Positions 33,541 to 42,800 of a stretch of DNA of 64,000 nucleotides are shown here, piece after piece. Position 1 is the first letter of the stretch. Each line of letters begins with the position of its first letter. The position numbers and the translations under genes are program-made. Source of the stretch: Rhodococcus qingshengii (GTDB taxonomy: Bacteria > Actinomycetota > Actinomycetes > Mycobacteriales > Mycobacteriaceae); assembly GCF_021025955.1 (NCBI RefSeq), contig NZ_JAJNCL010000019.1:1-64000 (forward strand), given 5' to 3'. The notes under the pieces are model-generated. The model ran no database searches, was not told the origin of the DNA, and saw only the letters and a program-made list of their open reading frames with translations.

Positions 33541-35373
33541 ATGACCGAGACCTTGCCCGACGTCCAACTGCTCGAAGAAGCACGTCCGGGGCGAGTCCGT
33601 TCAGCAGTCAGGCGCTCGGTCGTCCAGCGCGGGCGTCTGGTCGATCTCGCGATCATGGCGACGTTCACCGTCGCGGCGATCTACGTGATGTCGAACCTGT
33701 GGAGCGATCTGCAGTCCGGCTATCTGTTCAATGCGGGCCGCGACCAGGCGATGTGGGAATGGTTCTTCGCCGATACCGCCCATGCCCTCGCCCAGTTCCG
33801 CAGCCCGCTGTTCAGTGACCTGCAGAATTACCCGCTCGGCGTGAACCTGATGGCCAATACCGCGATGTTCGGCATCAGCATTCCGCTGGCCCCGATCACG
33901 CTGATCTTCGGACCGACGGCCACGTATGCAATCGGGCTGACCGCCGGGCTCGGCGGCACCGCCATCGCTTGGTACTGGGCCTTCTCGAGGCACGTACTGA
34001 CCGGCGTTTCGGTCCGCTCCAAGGTTGCCGCCGCCGTCGGCGCGGGGTTCTGCGGATTTGCCCCGGCCATGATCTCGCACGCCAACGGCCATCCGAACTT
34101 CGTCGCGTTCTTCGTCCTTCCGTTCATCTTCTTGCAGGTAGTGCGCATCTCGAACGGCAAGCGCCCAGTTCGCGAAGGAATCGTTCTCGGCCTCCTCGTC
34201 GCGTGGCAGATCTTCCTCGGCGAAGAGCCGCTCCTCATCTTCACGATGTCGGCCATGGTGTTCGGCGCCGCATACGCCCTGCCCGACCTGGCCAAGTCAC
34301 GCCAGGCGATCAAGCGCGCGATGCCCGGTCTCGTGATCGGCGGCGCAGTCACACTCCTGATCACCGCCGTGCCGCTGTGGTCGCAGTTCTTCGGCCCAGC
34401 GAGCTACGACGGCGTCTCACACGGTCAGGCCGGCAACGACACCGCTGCCCTCACCACCTTCCCGACCGAATCGGTTGCGGGCGATCCCGAGGGCGCGGAG
34501 TTCCGGATGAACCCGACCGAGGAGAACGCGTACTTCGGCTGGCCGTTGGTGCTCCTGCTTCTCGGTGCAACGGTGTGGCTGTGGCGCATCCGTCTGACCC
34601 GCGCTGCCGCCGCCGTGATCGTGGTGATGGGTGTGCTCTCGCTCGGTTCCGAACTGACCATCGACGGTGACAAGACCGGCATCACCCTGCCGTGGAAACT
34701 CCTCGCGGACCTGCCGTTGTTCGAATCCGTGCTCGAATCCCGATTCGCCATGGGCGCGATTCCGGCGATCGGGCTGCTGCTCACCCTCGGCACGTACCGC
34801 GCTTTTGTCGAACTTCGTGGACCGCGCCGCACGGCAGCCGGTGTCTGGCTGGTGGCGCTCGCCGTCGCAATGATTCCCTTGATCCCGACGCCCATCGACG
34901 CTGATCAGCGATCTGCGACGCCCGAATTCATCACCAGCGGCTCGTGGGAGAACTACGTCAGCGACGGCACCCTGGTTACGGTCCCTGTCGCGAGCGCCGA
35001 AGACGCCCGCGCACTGAGCTGGCAGGTCGACGCCGACTTCGGCTTCCCCATCGCCGGCGGGTACTTCGTCGGTCCGGATTCGAAGACCCGCGCCGGAATC
35101 TACGGCGCCGAGTCCCGGCCCACCTCGACCCTGCTGGTCAATGCCAAACAAACCGGCAAGGTCCCGTTGATCGACGTGGGCACCAGGGCGAACGCACTGA
35201 CCGACCTGCGGTACTGGCACGCCGACGTACTGGTGCTTCCCCGATTCTCCGGCGACGACGCCCTGCGCCACACGGTCGACGAACTGGTCGGCTTCGATGC
35301 CAAGCGCGTCGACGACGTGTGGGTATGGGACGTACGAGACCTCGTGAGCGGCAAAACCTCGAACCAGGGTTGA
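33541..35373 (+). CDS. GT-C-like integral membrane protein
   Basis: 610 residues. After a basic cytoplasmic tail the first membrane helix (VDLAIMATFTVAAIYVMS) leads to an extracytoplasmic loop FNAGRDQAMWEWFFADTAHAL, with paired acidic sites as in GT-C enzymes. About ten helices follow to about residue 430. The last 170 residues form an extracytoplasmic domain (TPEFITSGSWENYVSDGTLVTVPVASAEDA and on). It resembles polyprenyl-phosphate-dependent glycosyltransferases of actinomycete envelopes. It sits between aftA and emb, where mycobacteria have no such gene. Donor, acceptor and activity are unknown. Confidence 0.7.
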   Translation: MTETLPDVQLLEEARPGRVRSAVRRSVVQRGRLVDLAIMATFTVAAIYVMSNLWSDLQSGYLFNAGRDQAMWEWFFADTAHALAQFRSPLFSDLQNYPLGVNLMANTAMFGISIPLAPITLIFGPTATYAIGLTAGLGGTAIAWYWAFSRHVLTGVSVRSKVAAAVGAGFCGFAPAMISHANGHPNFVAFFVLPFIFLQVVRISNGKRPVREGIVLGLLVAWQIFLGEEPLLIFTMSAMVFGAAYALPDLAKSRQAIKRAMPGLVIGGAVTLLITAVPLWSQFFGPASYDGVSHGQAGNDTAALTTFPTESVAGDPEGAEFRMNPTEENAYFGWPLVLLLLGATVWLWRIRLTRAAAAVIVVMGVLSLGSELTIDGDKTGITLPWKLLADLPLFESVLESRFAMGAIPAIGLLLTLGTYRAFVELRGPRRTAAGVWLVALAVAMIPLIPTPIDADQRSATPEFITSGSWENYVSDGTLVTVPVASAEDARALSWQVDADFGFPIAGGYFVGPDSKTRAGIYGAESRPTSTLLVNAKQTGKVPLIDVGTRANALTDLRYWHADVLVLPRFSGDDALRHTVDELVGFDAKRVDDVWVWDVRDLVSGKTSNQG

Positions 35374-35382
35374 ACGGGTTGA

Positions 35383-36147
35383 TCAGCGGGTCATGATCAC
35401 CGGACCGTCTTCGGTGATCGCGACCGTGTGCTCACTGTGCGCAGCCCTGGCGCCCGAAACGGTACGAAGGGTCCACCCGTCGGCGTCGTGCTGGTAGTCG
35501 TCGGTTCCGTCGGCGATGAGCATCGGTTCGATGGCGATGACCAGGCCGGGACGCAGCCGGAAGCCTTTGCCTGCTCGACCTTCGTTGGGCACGTCCGGCC
35601 CTTCGTGCATCTCACGGCCGATGCCGTGACCACCGTGATCGGCGAGCATGCCGTATCCGAGGCCGCGCGCGTACTGTCCGATCGCGGCACCGATGTCGCC
35701 CAATCGGTTTCCGGGCTGGGCGGCGGCGATGCCGCGGGCAAGTGCCTGATCGGTCGCGTCGATCAGTGCCTGATCCCCACTGCTCCCCTGCCCGACAGTG
35801 AAGCTGATGGCAGAGTCACCGCACCATCCGTCGAGTCTCGCACCGCAGTCGATGCTGACCAGGTCACCGTCACGGAGTCGGTAACCATTCGGGATACCGT
35901 GCACCACAGCATCGTTCACGCTCGCACAGATGGCACCGGGGAATGGTGTCGACGCCGTTGCCGGCCGGTAATTCAAGAACAGTGCCGAGGCACCGGCCGC
36001 CGAAATAACCTCCGCGGCAACGGCGTCCAATTCGAGCAACGTCACCCCGACGCTCGCCGCCTCACGCGCCGCAGTCAGAGCCTGCGCCGTGATTCTCCCC
36101 GCCGCCGCCATCGCCTCGATTTCGCCTGCGGTCTTGATTTCGACCAT
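35383..36147 (-). CDS. map: type I methionine aminopeptidase
   Basis: 254 residues, pita-bread fold. The metal ligands lie in VSIDCGARLDGWCGDSA (two Asp), GHGIGREMHEGP (His), IEPML (Glu) and SEHTVAITE (Glu). His in VVHGIPN contacts the substrate. The enzyme removes N-terminal Met from new proteins. ATG 36147 was chosen because GGAAGG lies just upstream; the GTG three codons earlier is too close to it. It is divergent from a small XRE regulator with overlapping promoters. Confidence 0.94.
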   Translation of the reverse strand: MVEIKTAGEIEAMAAAGRITAQALTAAREAASVGVTLLELDAVAAEVISAAGASALFLNYRPATASTPFPGAICASVNDAVVHGIPNGYRLRDGDLVSIDCGARLDGWCGDSAISFTVGQGSSGDQALIDATDQALARGIAAAQPGNRLGDIGAAIGQYARGLGYGMLADHGGHGIGREMHEGPDVPNEGRAGKGFRLRPGLVIAIEPMLIADGTDDYQHDADGWTLRTVSGARAAHSEHTVAITEDGPVIMTR

Positions 36148-36161
36148 CTCGAACACCTTCC

Positions 36162-36190
36162 TTGTCGAATAACTATACCGGTATTACTAT
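36162..36190. promoter_or_regulatory. overlapping divergent promoters with operator (map/xre)
   Basis: Rightward, TTGTCG (36162-36167) and TACTAT (36185-36190) are 17 bases apart, placing the start site on the xre ATG (36197), so the mRNA is leaderless. Leftward, TATAGT (36177-36172) can serve as the map -10. A perfect palindrome ATACCGGTAT (36175-36184) lies between the rightward -35 and -10, and ACTATA is repeated on both sides. XRE protein bound there would block both directions. Confidence 0.6.
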
Positions 36191-36196
36191 AAGCAC

Positions 36197-36466
36197 ATGG
36201 TGCGCGTGCCGCTGACGGCGGAAGAACTCGAACGAGGACTACGACTGGGTGAACTCCTGCGGTCTGCGCGGGGGGACCGAAGCATGGTTCAAGTAGCGCT
36301 CGACGCCGGGATCTCCGTCGAAACTCTGCGCAAGATCGAAACCGGACGCATCGCGACACCCGCCTTCTTCACCATCAGCGCGGTCGCGGAAGTGTTGGGT
36401 ATTTCACTCGACACCATCGCCCGAACACTTGAAACACCACAATCCGAACAGGAAGTTGCATCCTGA
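36197..36466 (+). CDS. XRE-family helix-turn-helix regulator
   Basis: 89 residues, essentially one Cro/C1 domain: LGELLRSARGDRSMVQVALDAGISVETLRKIETGRIATPAFFTISAVAEVLGISLDTIART. It has no effector domain. It begins at ATG 36197, which is also the predicted transcription start. Its divergent partner is map, and the palindrome between them is the likely operator, so it may set methionine aminopeptidase level. It ends 49 bases before the first emb start. Confidence 0.88.
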   Translation: MVRVPLTAEELERGLRLGELLRSARGDRSMVQVALDAGISVETLRKIETGRIATPAFFTISAVAEVLGISLDTIARTLETPQSEQEVAS

Positions 36467-36482
36467 GTAGTTCTCTCAGGAT

Positions 36483-36515
36483 GTGCGGGCCCGCACTCGC
36501 CTAACATCGTTCCTT
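36483..36515 (+). promoter_or_regulatory. promoter region of the first emb gene with 14-bp palindrome
   Basis: GTGCGGGCCCGCAC (36483-36496) is a perfect 14-base palindrome. Six bases on is TAACAT (36502-36507), eight bases before GTG 36516, the spacing of a leaderless actinobacterial transcript. No good -35 is visible, which would fit an activator-dependent promoter. Confidence 0.45.
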
Positions 36516-39500
36516 GTGCCGTCTGAAGTAGTAGTGCCCCCGAAACCCGTGCCCACTGGCCCCGACGCTCCCCGAGAATCGGATTCCCAGAGAGTCCGGA
36601 CGGCACGACTCATCGCGATAGTCACCGGCCTTCTGGGCTTGCTACTTGCACTCGCGACGCCCTTCCTGCCCGTCAAGCAGGAAGCCGCGAGCATCGACTG
36701 GCCGCAGGGTGGGACCGTCAACAGCGTCTCGTCGCCGCTGATCTCCTACTCGCCCACATCGCTGGACATCAGCATCCCCTGTTCGACCCTGGACCAATTG
36801 GGCGACAGCGGCGGCACACTGCTCTCGACCATGCCGAACGGTGCGCCGGACCGAAACGCCCGCGGCCTCACCGTCCGCACCACTGCCGACCGACTCGAAG
36901 CACTCACCCGCGATTCGGTGCTGATCTCGGCTCCGCTCGATCAACTGAGCGGGTGCACGGCGATCACCATCACGACCAACTCCGAGCAGACCGTCGCGGC
37001 GGTCACCGGAATCGACGGCGTCGGCACCACCCTGACCGGTGACTACCGCCCACAGGTTGTCGGCATCTTCACCGACCTGCAGGGCGCAGCGCCCGCCGGA
37101 CTGTCCGCCCACATGGACGTCGACTCGCGGTTCTCGTCCAGCCCCACACTTCTCAAACTGTTCGCGATGATCGTCGCGGCACTCTCGACCATCGTCTCGC
37201 TGTACGCACTGCACCGGATCGACGGCGTCGACGGCCGTCGTGCCCGGCGGTTCCTGCCGGCACGGTGGTGGAAGTTCACCGGCATCGACGCCCTGGTGAT
37301 CGGCACGCTGGCGCTCTGGCATGTGTTCGGCGCCAACACTTCCGACGACGGTTATCTGCTCGGCATGGCCCGAGTCTCGGAGCACTCCGGGTACATGGCC
37401 AATTACTTCCGCTGGTTCGGAGTCCCCGAAGCACCGTTCGGTTGGTACTACGACGTGCTGGCGCTGTTCGCGAAGGTCAGCACCGCGAGCATGTGGATGC
37501 GCCTGCCCGCGTTGATCGCCGGAATCCTGTGCTGGATGGTCATCAGCCGTGAGGTGATACCGCGACTCGGTGTTGCGGTGCGCCGCAACAAGGTTGCCAT
37601 CTGGACGGGCGGGCTCGTGTTCCTGGCCTTCTGGTTGCCGTACAACAACGGCCTGCGTCCCGAGCCCATCATCGCCCTCGGCGCTCTGCTCACCTGGTGC
37701 TCCATCGAACGAGCCATCGCCACCGGACGTCTGTTGCCCGCCGCGATGGCCGTGCTGATCGCCGCATTCTCGTTGGCCGCCGGGCCTTCGGGTCTGATCG
37801 CGATCGGCGCGTTGATCGCCGGCGCCCGGCCGATCCTGCAGATCCTGATCGCCCGTGGCAAACGCGTCGGCTTCCTGTCTCAGGTCATGCCGATCCTCGC
37901 AGCCGGAACCGTGGTTCTTGTCGCAGTCTTCGCAGATCAAACCCTCGCGACAGTTCTCGAATCGACCCGGGTGCGAACCGCCGTCGGGCCGAACGTTCCG
38001 TGGTTCGAGGAGCGGTTGCGGTGGGACGCACTGATGACCATCTCCCCCGACGGCTCACTCGCACGCCGCTTCGGCATGTTCGTCATGATCGTCGGACTCG
38101 TCTTCTGCGTCATGATGATCCTGCGCAAGGGCCGGATCCCCGGTACCGCGATCGGGCCCTCGCGCCGAATCCTTGGCATCGTGTTCGCGTCGCTGCTCCT
38201 GATGCAGTTCACCCCCACCAAGTGGACTCACCACTTCGGTGTGTACGCCGGTCTGGCCGCTACGGTGGCCGTGCTCGCCGCCGTCGGCGTGAGTGCGTCG
38301 AGCATGCGTTCCAAACGAAACCGCGCGCTGTTCGCCGCGGGCATCCTGTTCATCCTCGCTGTGGCGTTCACGAGCTCCAACGGCTGGTGGTATGTCTCGA
38401 GTTACGGCGTCCCGTGGTGGGACAAGCCGCCGTCAATCGCCGGCAAGGGATTCTCGACGGGTTTCCTCGGCCTCACGATCCTCGCGCTGCTGCTGGCAGC
38501 CTGGTACCACGTCATGGAGCCGCGCGAGCGAAACGGCACAGAAGACAGCGTCAAGAAGACCAGGCGCCTTCGCCTTCTCGCCCCGTCACCGTTGACCATC
38601 GCAGCGGGAGCCGTCGTGCTCTTCGAGGTGCTGTCCCTACTCAAGGGAGCGGTCGCGCAGTACCCCGCGTATTCGATCGGCAAGTCCAACATCGAATCGG
38701 TCTTCGGCGGAAGCTGCGGTCTCGCCGGCGAGGTACTCGTCGAGTCCGATCCGAACGCCGGCGTTCTGCAATTGACGGATCGGCCCACCGATCTCGCCGG
38801 CGCGGGTGCGTTCGGTGCGAGCGAATCAACCGGGTTCTCGCCGGACGGAGTCGCGGGCGACCTCACCGCAGACGCAGAAGATTCGACGGCGGGCAGTGCA
38901 AACAGCCTCGACACCACGACCTCTCAGTCCGGCACCACCACGCCGGGAACCGGATCCGGAACGGCTGGCGGCTCGCAGTCGACCTCAGGCGTCAACGGCA
39001 GCAATGTCGCGCTCCCGTTCGGGCTCGACCCCGCAAAAACGCCGGTGCTCGGCAGTTACGGAGCACCCCAGAACGCGTCGCTGACCACCGGTTGGTACTC
39101 ACTTCCCGAGCGCAACGACGCCGCACCGCTCCTCACGGTCGCCGCGGCCGGACGAATCCGCTACGTCAACTCCGACGGCATCGTCACCCCCGGCGCGGTC
39201 TTGCAGGTCGAATACGGCAAGAACCAGGCCGACGGAAGCGTCGACGCGCTGGGACGGGTCGATCCGATCGACATCGGCCCGTCGCCGTCGTGGCGCAACC
39301 TGCGCGTTCCGATGGATCAACTGCCCGCAGACGCCGACACCGTGCGTCTGGTGGCCAGTGACACCGACATCAGTGCCGACCAGTGGCTGGCGGTGACACC
39401 GCCGCGAGTGCCGACCATGCGCACGCTGCAGGACGTCGTCGGATCCACCGATCCGGTGCTGATGGACTGGGCTGTCGGTCTGGCCTTCCCGTGCCAGCGT

Positions 39501-39803
39501 CCGGTGGATCACCTGTACGGCGTCGCCGAGATCCCCGAGTGGCGCATCCTGCCCGACCGCATCGGCGCGGAGTCCACCAACGCCTGGCAGGACCACTACG
39601 GCGGCGGACCGCTCGGCTGGACCACCGAACTGCTCTCTGCGAGGGCATTGCCGACCTACCTGGACAACGACTGGGATCGGGACTGGGGTTCGCTCGAGCA
39701 GTACGCACCGCTCGATTCGGACGCGGTTCCCGCGCAAATGAACGTCACCACCGAGACCCGTTCGGGCACCTGGACACCGGGCCCGATTCGTTACCAGTCG
39801 TAA
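36516..39803 (+). CDS. emb: arabinosyltransferase Emb (first copy)
   Basis: About 1095 residues from GTG 36516. The N-terminal helix is followed by an extracytoplasmic jelly-roll domain (about 55-210). The GT-C core contains TSDDGYLLGMARVSEHSGYMANYFRWFG; Asp277 and Asp278 are the catalytic GT-C acids. Met284 sits where EmbB Met306, an ethambutol-resistance hotspot, sits. NNGLRPEPIIALG and a C-terminal carbohydrate-binding domain (GVNGSNVALPFGLDPAKTPVLGSY onward) follow. Emb proteins extend or branch arabinan using decaprenylphosphoryl-arabinose. Which mycobacterial Emb it matches best cannot be decided by eye. Confidence 0.92.
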   Translation: MPSEVVVPPKPVPTGPDAPRESDSQRVRTARLIAIVTGLLGLLLALATPFLPVKQEAASIDWPQGGTVNSVSSPLISYSPTSLDISIPCSTLDQLGDSGGTLLSTMPNGAPDRNARGLTVRTTADRLEALTRDSVLISAPLDQLSGCTAITITTNSEQTVAAVTGIDGVGTTLTGDYRPQVVGIFTDLQGAAPAGLSAHMDVDSRFSSSPTLLKLFAMIVAALSTIVSLYALHRIDGVDGRRARRFLPARWWKFTGIDALVIGTLALWHVFGANTSDDGYLLGMARVSEHSGYMANYFRWFGVPEAPFGWYYDVLALFAKVSTASMWMRLPALIAGILCWMVISREVIPRLGVAVRRNKVAIWTGGLVFLAFWLPYNNGLRPEPIIALGALLTWCSIERAIATGRLLPAAMAVLIAAFSLAAGPSGLIAIGALIAGARPILQILIARGKRVGFLSQVMPILAAGTVVLVAVFADQTLATVLESTRVRTAVGPNVPWFEERLRWDALMTISPDGSLARRFGMFVMIVGLVFCVMMILRKGRIPGTAIGPSRRILGIVFASLLLMQFTPTKWTHHFGVYAGLAATVAVLAAVGVSASSMRSKRNRALFAAGILFILAVAFTSSNGWWYVSSYGVPWWDKPPSIAGKGFSTGFLGLTILALLLAAWYHVMEPRERNGTEDSVKKTRRLRLLAPSPLTIAAGAVVLFEVLSLLKGAVAQYPAYSIGKSNIESVFGGSCGLAGEVLVESDPNAGVLQLTDRPTDLAGAGAFGASESTGFSPDGVAGDLTADAEDSTAGSANSLDTTTSQSGTTTPGTGSGTAGGSQSTSGVNGSNVALPFGLDPAKTPVLGSYGAPQNASLTTGWYSLPERNDAAPLLTVAAAGRIRYVNSDGIVTPGAVLQVEYGKNQADGSVDALGRVDPIDIGPSPSWRNLRVPMDQLPADADTVRLVASDTDISADQWLAVTPPRVPTMRTLQDVVGSTDPVLMDWAVGLAFPCQRPVDHLYGVAEIPEWRILPDRIGAESTNAWQDHYGGGPLGWTTELLSARALPTYLDNDWDRDWGSLEQYAPLDSDAVPAQMNVTTETRSGTWTPGPIRYQS

Positions 39804-39810
39804 CTGTTAC

Positions 39811-39868
39811 GCGTGGACCTACCAACCGCCCAGGCACGGTAGGTCCACGCTCAGCCCTGACATACCAT
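39811..39868 (+). promoter_or_regulatory. emb intergenic hairpin and -10 for the second emb
   Basis: A perfect 13-base inverted repeat (39811-39823 with 39838-39850) with a 14-base loop follows the first emb stop. It has no U-tract. TACCAT (39863-39868) then lies eight bases before GTG 39877, the same spacing as TAACAT before the first emb. The two genes may thus be separable transcripts with a partial terminator between them. Confidence 0.5.
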
Positions 39869-39876
39869 CGGTAGCC

Positions 39877-42800
39877 GTGCCCGACGCCGTGACAGCTTCA
39901 CCCCAGACTTCGAGTTCGCCGCCTCCTGCTGGTCAGGATGCCCGCGAGCGTTTCCATCGCACTCGATGGGTTGCGATCATCGCCGGCTTGCTCGGCTTCG
40001 TACTCGCACTGGCAACTCCTCTGCTTCCTGTCGTGCAGACGACGGCGACGGTCAACTGGCCACAGAACGGCGTGATCGGCGACGTCGAGGCACCGCTGAT
40101 GGCGCAGGTTCCCATCGACGTCAACGCGTCGATCCCCTGCACCGCGGTCAGCTCGCTCCCCGAGGGCGGCGGCATCCTGATGTCGACGGCACCTGCTCAG
40201 GGCGACGGCGCCGCGCTCTCGTCGATGTTCGTCCGCGTGTCCGCTACCAGCGTCGACGTGCTCGATCGCAACGTCGTCGTCGCTTCGGCAGCGCGCGAGG
40301 ACGTCGAGTCGAGTCGCTGCGGCTCCATCGCGTTCAGCTCTGACGTCAACCGGACCTCGGCAGAGTTCGTCGGACTGACCTATCCCGACGGCAACCCGAT
40401 TCGTGGTCAGCTCGACGGTGACTTCCGCCCTCAGGTGGTCGGTGTCTTCAGCGACCTGCCCGACGGCGCTGCCCCCGAGGGCCTCGGCTTCTCGATGACG
40501 ATCGACTCACGTTTCTCGTCGAGCCCCAGTGTCTTGAAGCTGGTCGCGATGATCGTGGCCGTCCTCTCGACCATCGTCGCTCTGGTCGCCTTGGCCCGCC
40601 TCGACGGCACCGACGGCCGCAAGCACCGACGCTTCCTTCCCGAACGCTGGTGGAAGTTCTCCGGTATCGACGGGGTTGTGGTCGGAACGCTGGTCGTCTG
40701 GCACTTCATCGGCGCGAACACCGCCGACGACGGGTATCTCCTCACCATGGCCCGAGTCTCGCCGGACGCGGGATACATGGCCAACTACTTCCGTTGGTTC
40801 GGCGTTCCCGAGGCCCCGTTCGGTTGGTACTACGAAGTGCTGGCAGTGATGGCGAAGATCTCGACCGCGAGCCCGTTCATGCGTCTGCCCGCTCTGCTCG
40901 CCGGAATCCTGTGCTGGATGGTCATCAGCCGCGAGGTCGTCCCGCGTCTCGGCCGGGCGGTTCGCCGGAGCAACGTCGCCCTCTGGACCGGCGGGCTGGT
41001 GTTCCTGTCCTTCTGGCTGGCGTACAACAACGGTCTTCGCCCCGAGCCCATCGTGGCTCTCGGCGCACTGCTCACCTGGTGCTCCATCGAGCGCGCCATC
41101 GCCACCGGGCGCCTTTTCCCTGCGGCGACCGCGATCTTGATCGGCGCCTTCACTCTTGCCGCCGCGCCCACCGGATTGATGTGTATCGCTGCCCTTCTCG
41201 CCGGTGTCCGCCCACTGGTACGCATTGTCGTCAAGCGTCACCGGCTGGTCGGCACACTGCCGCTTCTCGCTCCGATCGCCGCCGCCGGAACCATCGTGCT
41301 GGTGGTCATCTTCGCCGATCAGACCTTCGCCGGCGTCATGGAAGCCACCCGCGTCCGAACGATCATCGGCCCCAATCTCGATTGGTACCAGGACTTCCTG
41401 CGCTACTACTACCTCTTCGTCCAGACGGTCGACGGCTCGGTTGCCCGACGCTTCGCGTTCTTGACGATGATCCTGAGCCTCTTCACGACGCTCTTCGTGT
41501 TGCTACGCCGCGGCCGCGTCCCCGGCGCCGCAACCGGTCCGTCGTGGCGCCTTGTCGGCGTCGTCTTCGGCACGATGTTCCTGATGATGTTCAACCCCAC
41601 CAAGTGGACTCACCACTTCGGTGCGTACGCGGGCATCGCCGGTTCTCTCGCCGCGCTGACCGCCGTCGCTGTGTCCGCGTCGGCCCTGCGCTCGCGGCGT
41701 AACCGATCGGTGTTCGTGGCCGGACTGCTCCTGATGCTGGCGTTGACGTTCGCCGGCATCAACGGCTACTGGTACGTCTCAAGTTACGGCGTACCGTGGT
41801 TCGACAAGACCATCTCCTACAACGGCCGTGAATCCAACACCCTGTTCCTCGCACTCTTTGCTCTCGCCTTGGCTTTTGCCGCGTGGCAGTACCTGCGTGA
41901 GGGATTTGCAGCCCCGCCCGAGAAGCCGAACACGGCCAAGGGCAGACGAATTCGCAAGTTCGCAGCTGCTCCACTCACCGTGATTGCCGGTCTGATGGTC
42001 CTCTTCGAGGTGCTCTCCCTACTCAAGGGCGCAGTGTCGCAGTACCCGGCGTACTCGCTGGGTCGAAGCAACATCGAGGCACTCGCGGGCAAGACCTGCG
42101 GCATGGCCGAGGACGTACTGGTGGAGACCGACGTCAATTCCGGGAATCTGCCGCCACTGACCGCACCCGGGTTCAACGCCGAGGATCCGCTGTCCGGAGT
42201 TGATTCGAAGGGCTTCTCCCCCAATGGGGTTCCCAGTGATCTGACTGCGGATTACATCGAGGTCAAGCAGGGCATGGGTAACACCGACAACCAGAGTGTC
42301 GGCCCCAGCTTCGCCACCGGCTCCGGTGCCGGAACCAGCGGTGGCACCGGCAACGTCGGCGTCAACGGCAGCACGGCCAAGCTCCCCTTCGGTCTCGATC
42401 CTTCGAAGACGCCGGTCATGGGCAGCTACCAGCCCGGCGTGCAGGAACCCGCTTCCCTCATCTCGAGTTGGTACGGATTGCCCACTCGCAGTGAGGAATC
42501 ACCGTTGGTGGTCATGTCCGTCGCCGGGCGCGTGTGGTCCGTCGACAACACGGGTGCCATCACGTACGGCCAGTCGCTGCTGGTCGAGTACGGCAAGACT
42601 CAGCCCGACGGAACCGTACAGGTTCAGGGTTCGTACATGCCGCGAGACATCGGACCCGCACCGTCGTGGCGCAACGTCCGCATCCCCATCGACGAACTCG
42701 CGCCAGACACCGACGCCGTTCGGGTGGTCGCGTTCGATCCCAACCTCACGGGCGATCAGTGGATGGCATTCACGCCGCCGCGCGTGCCCAAGCTCGAGAC

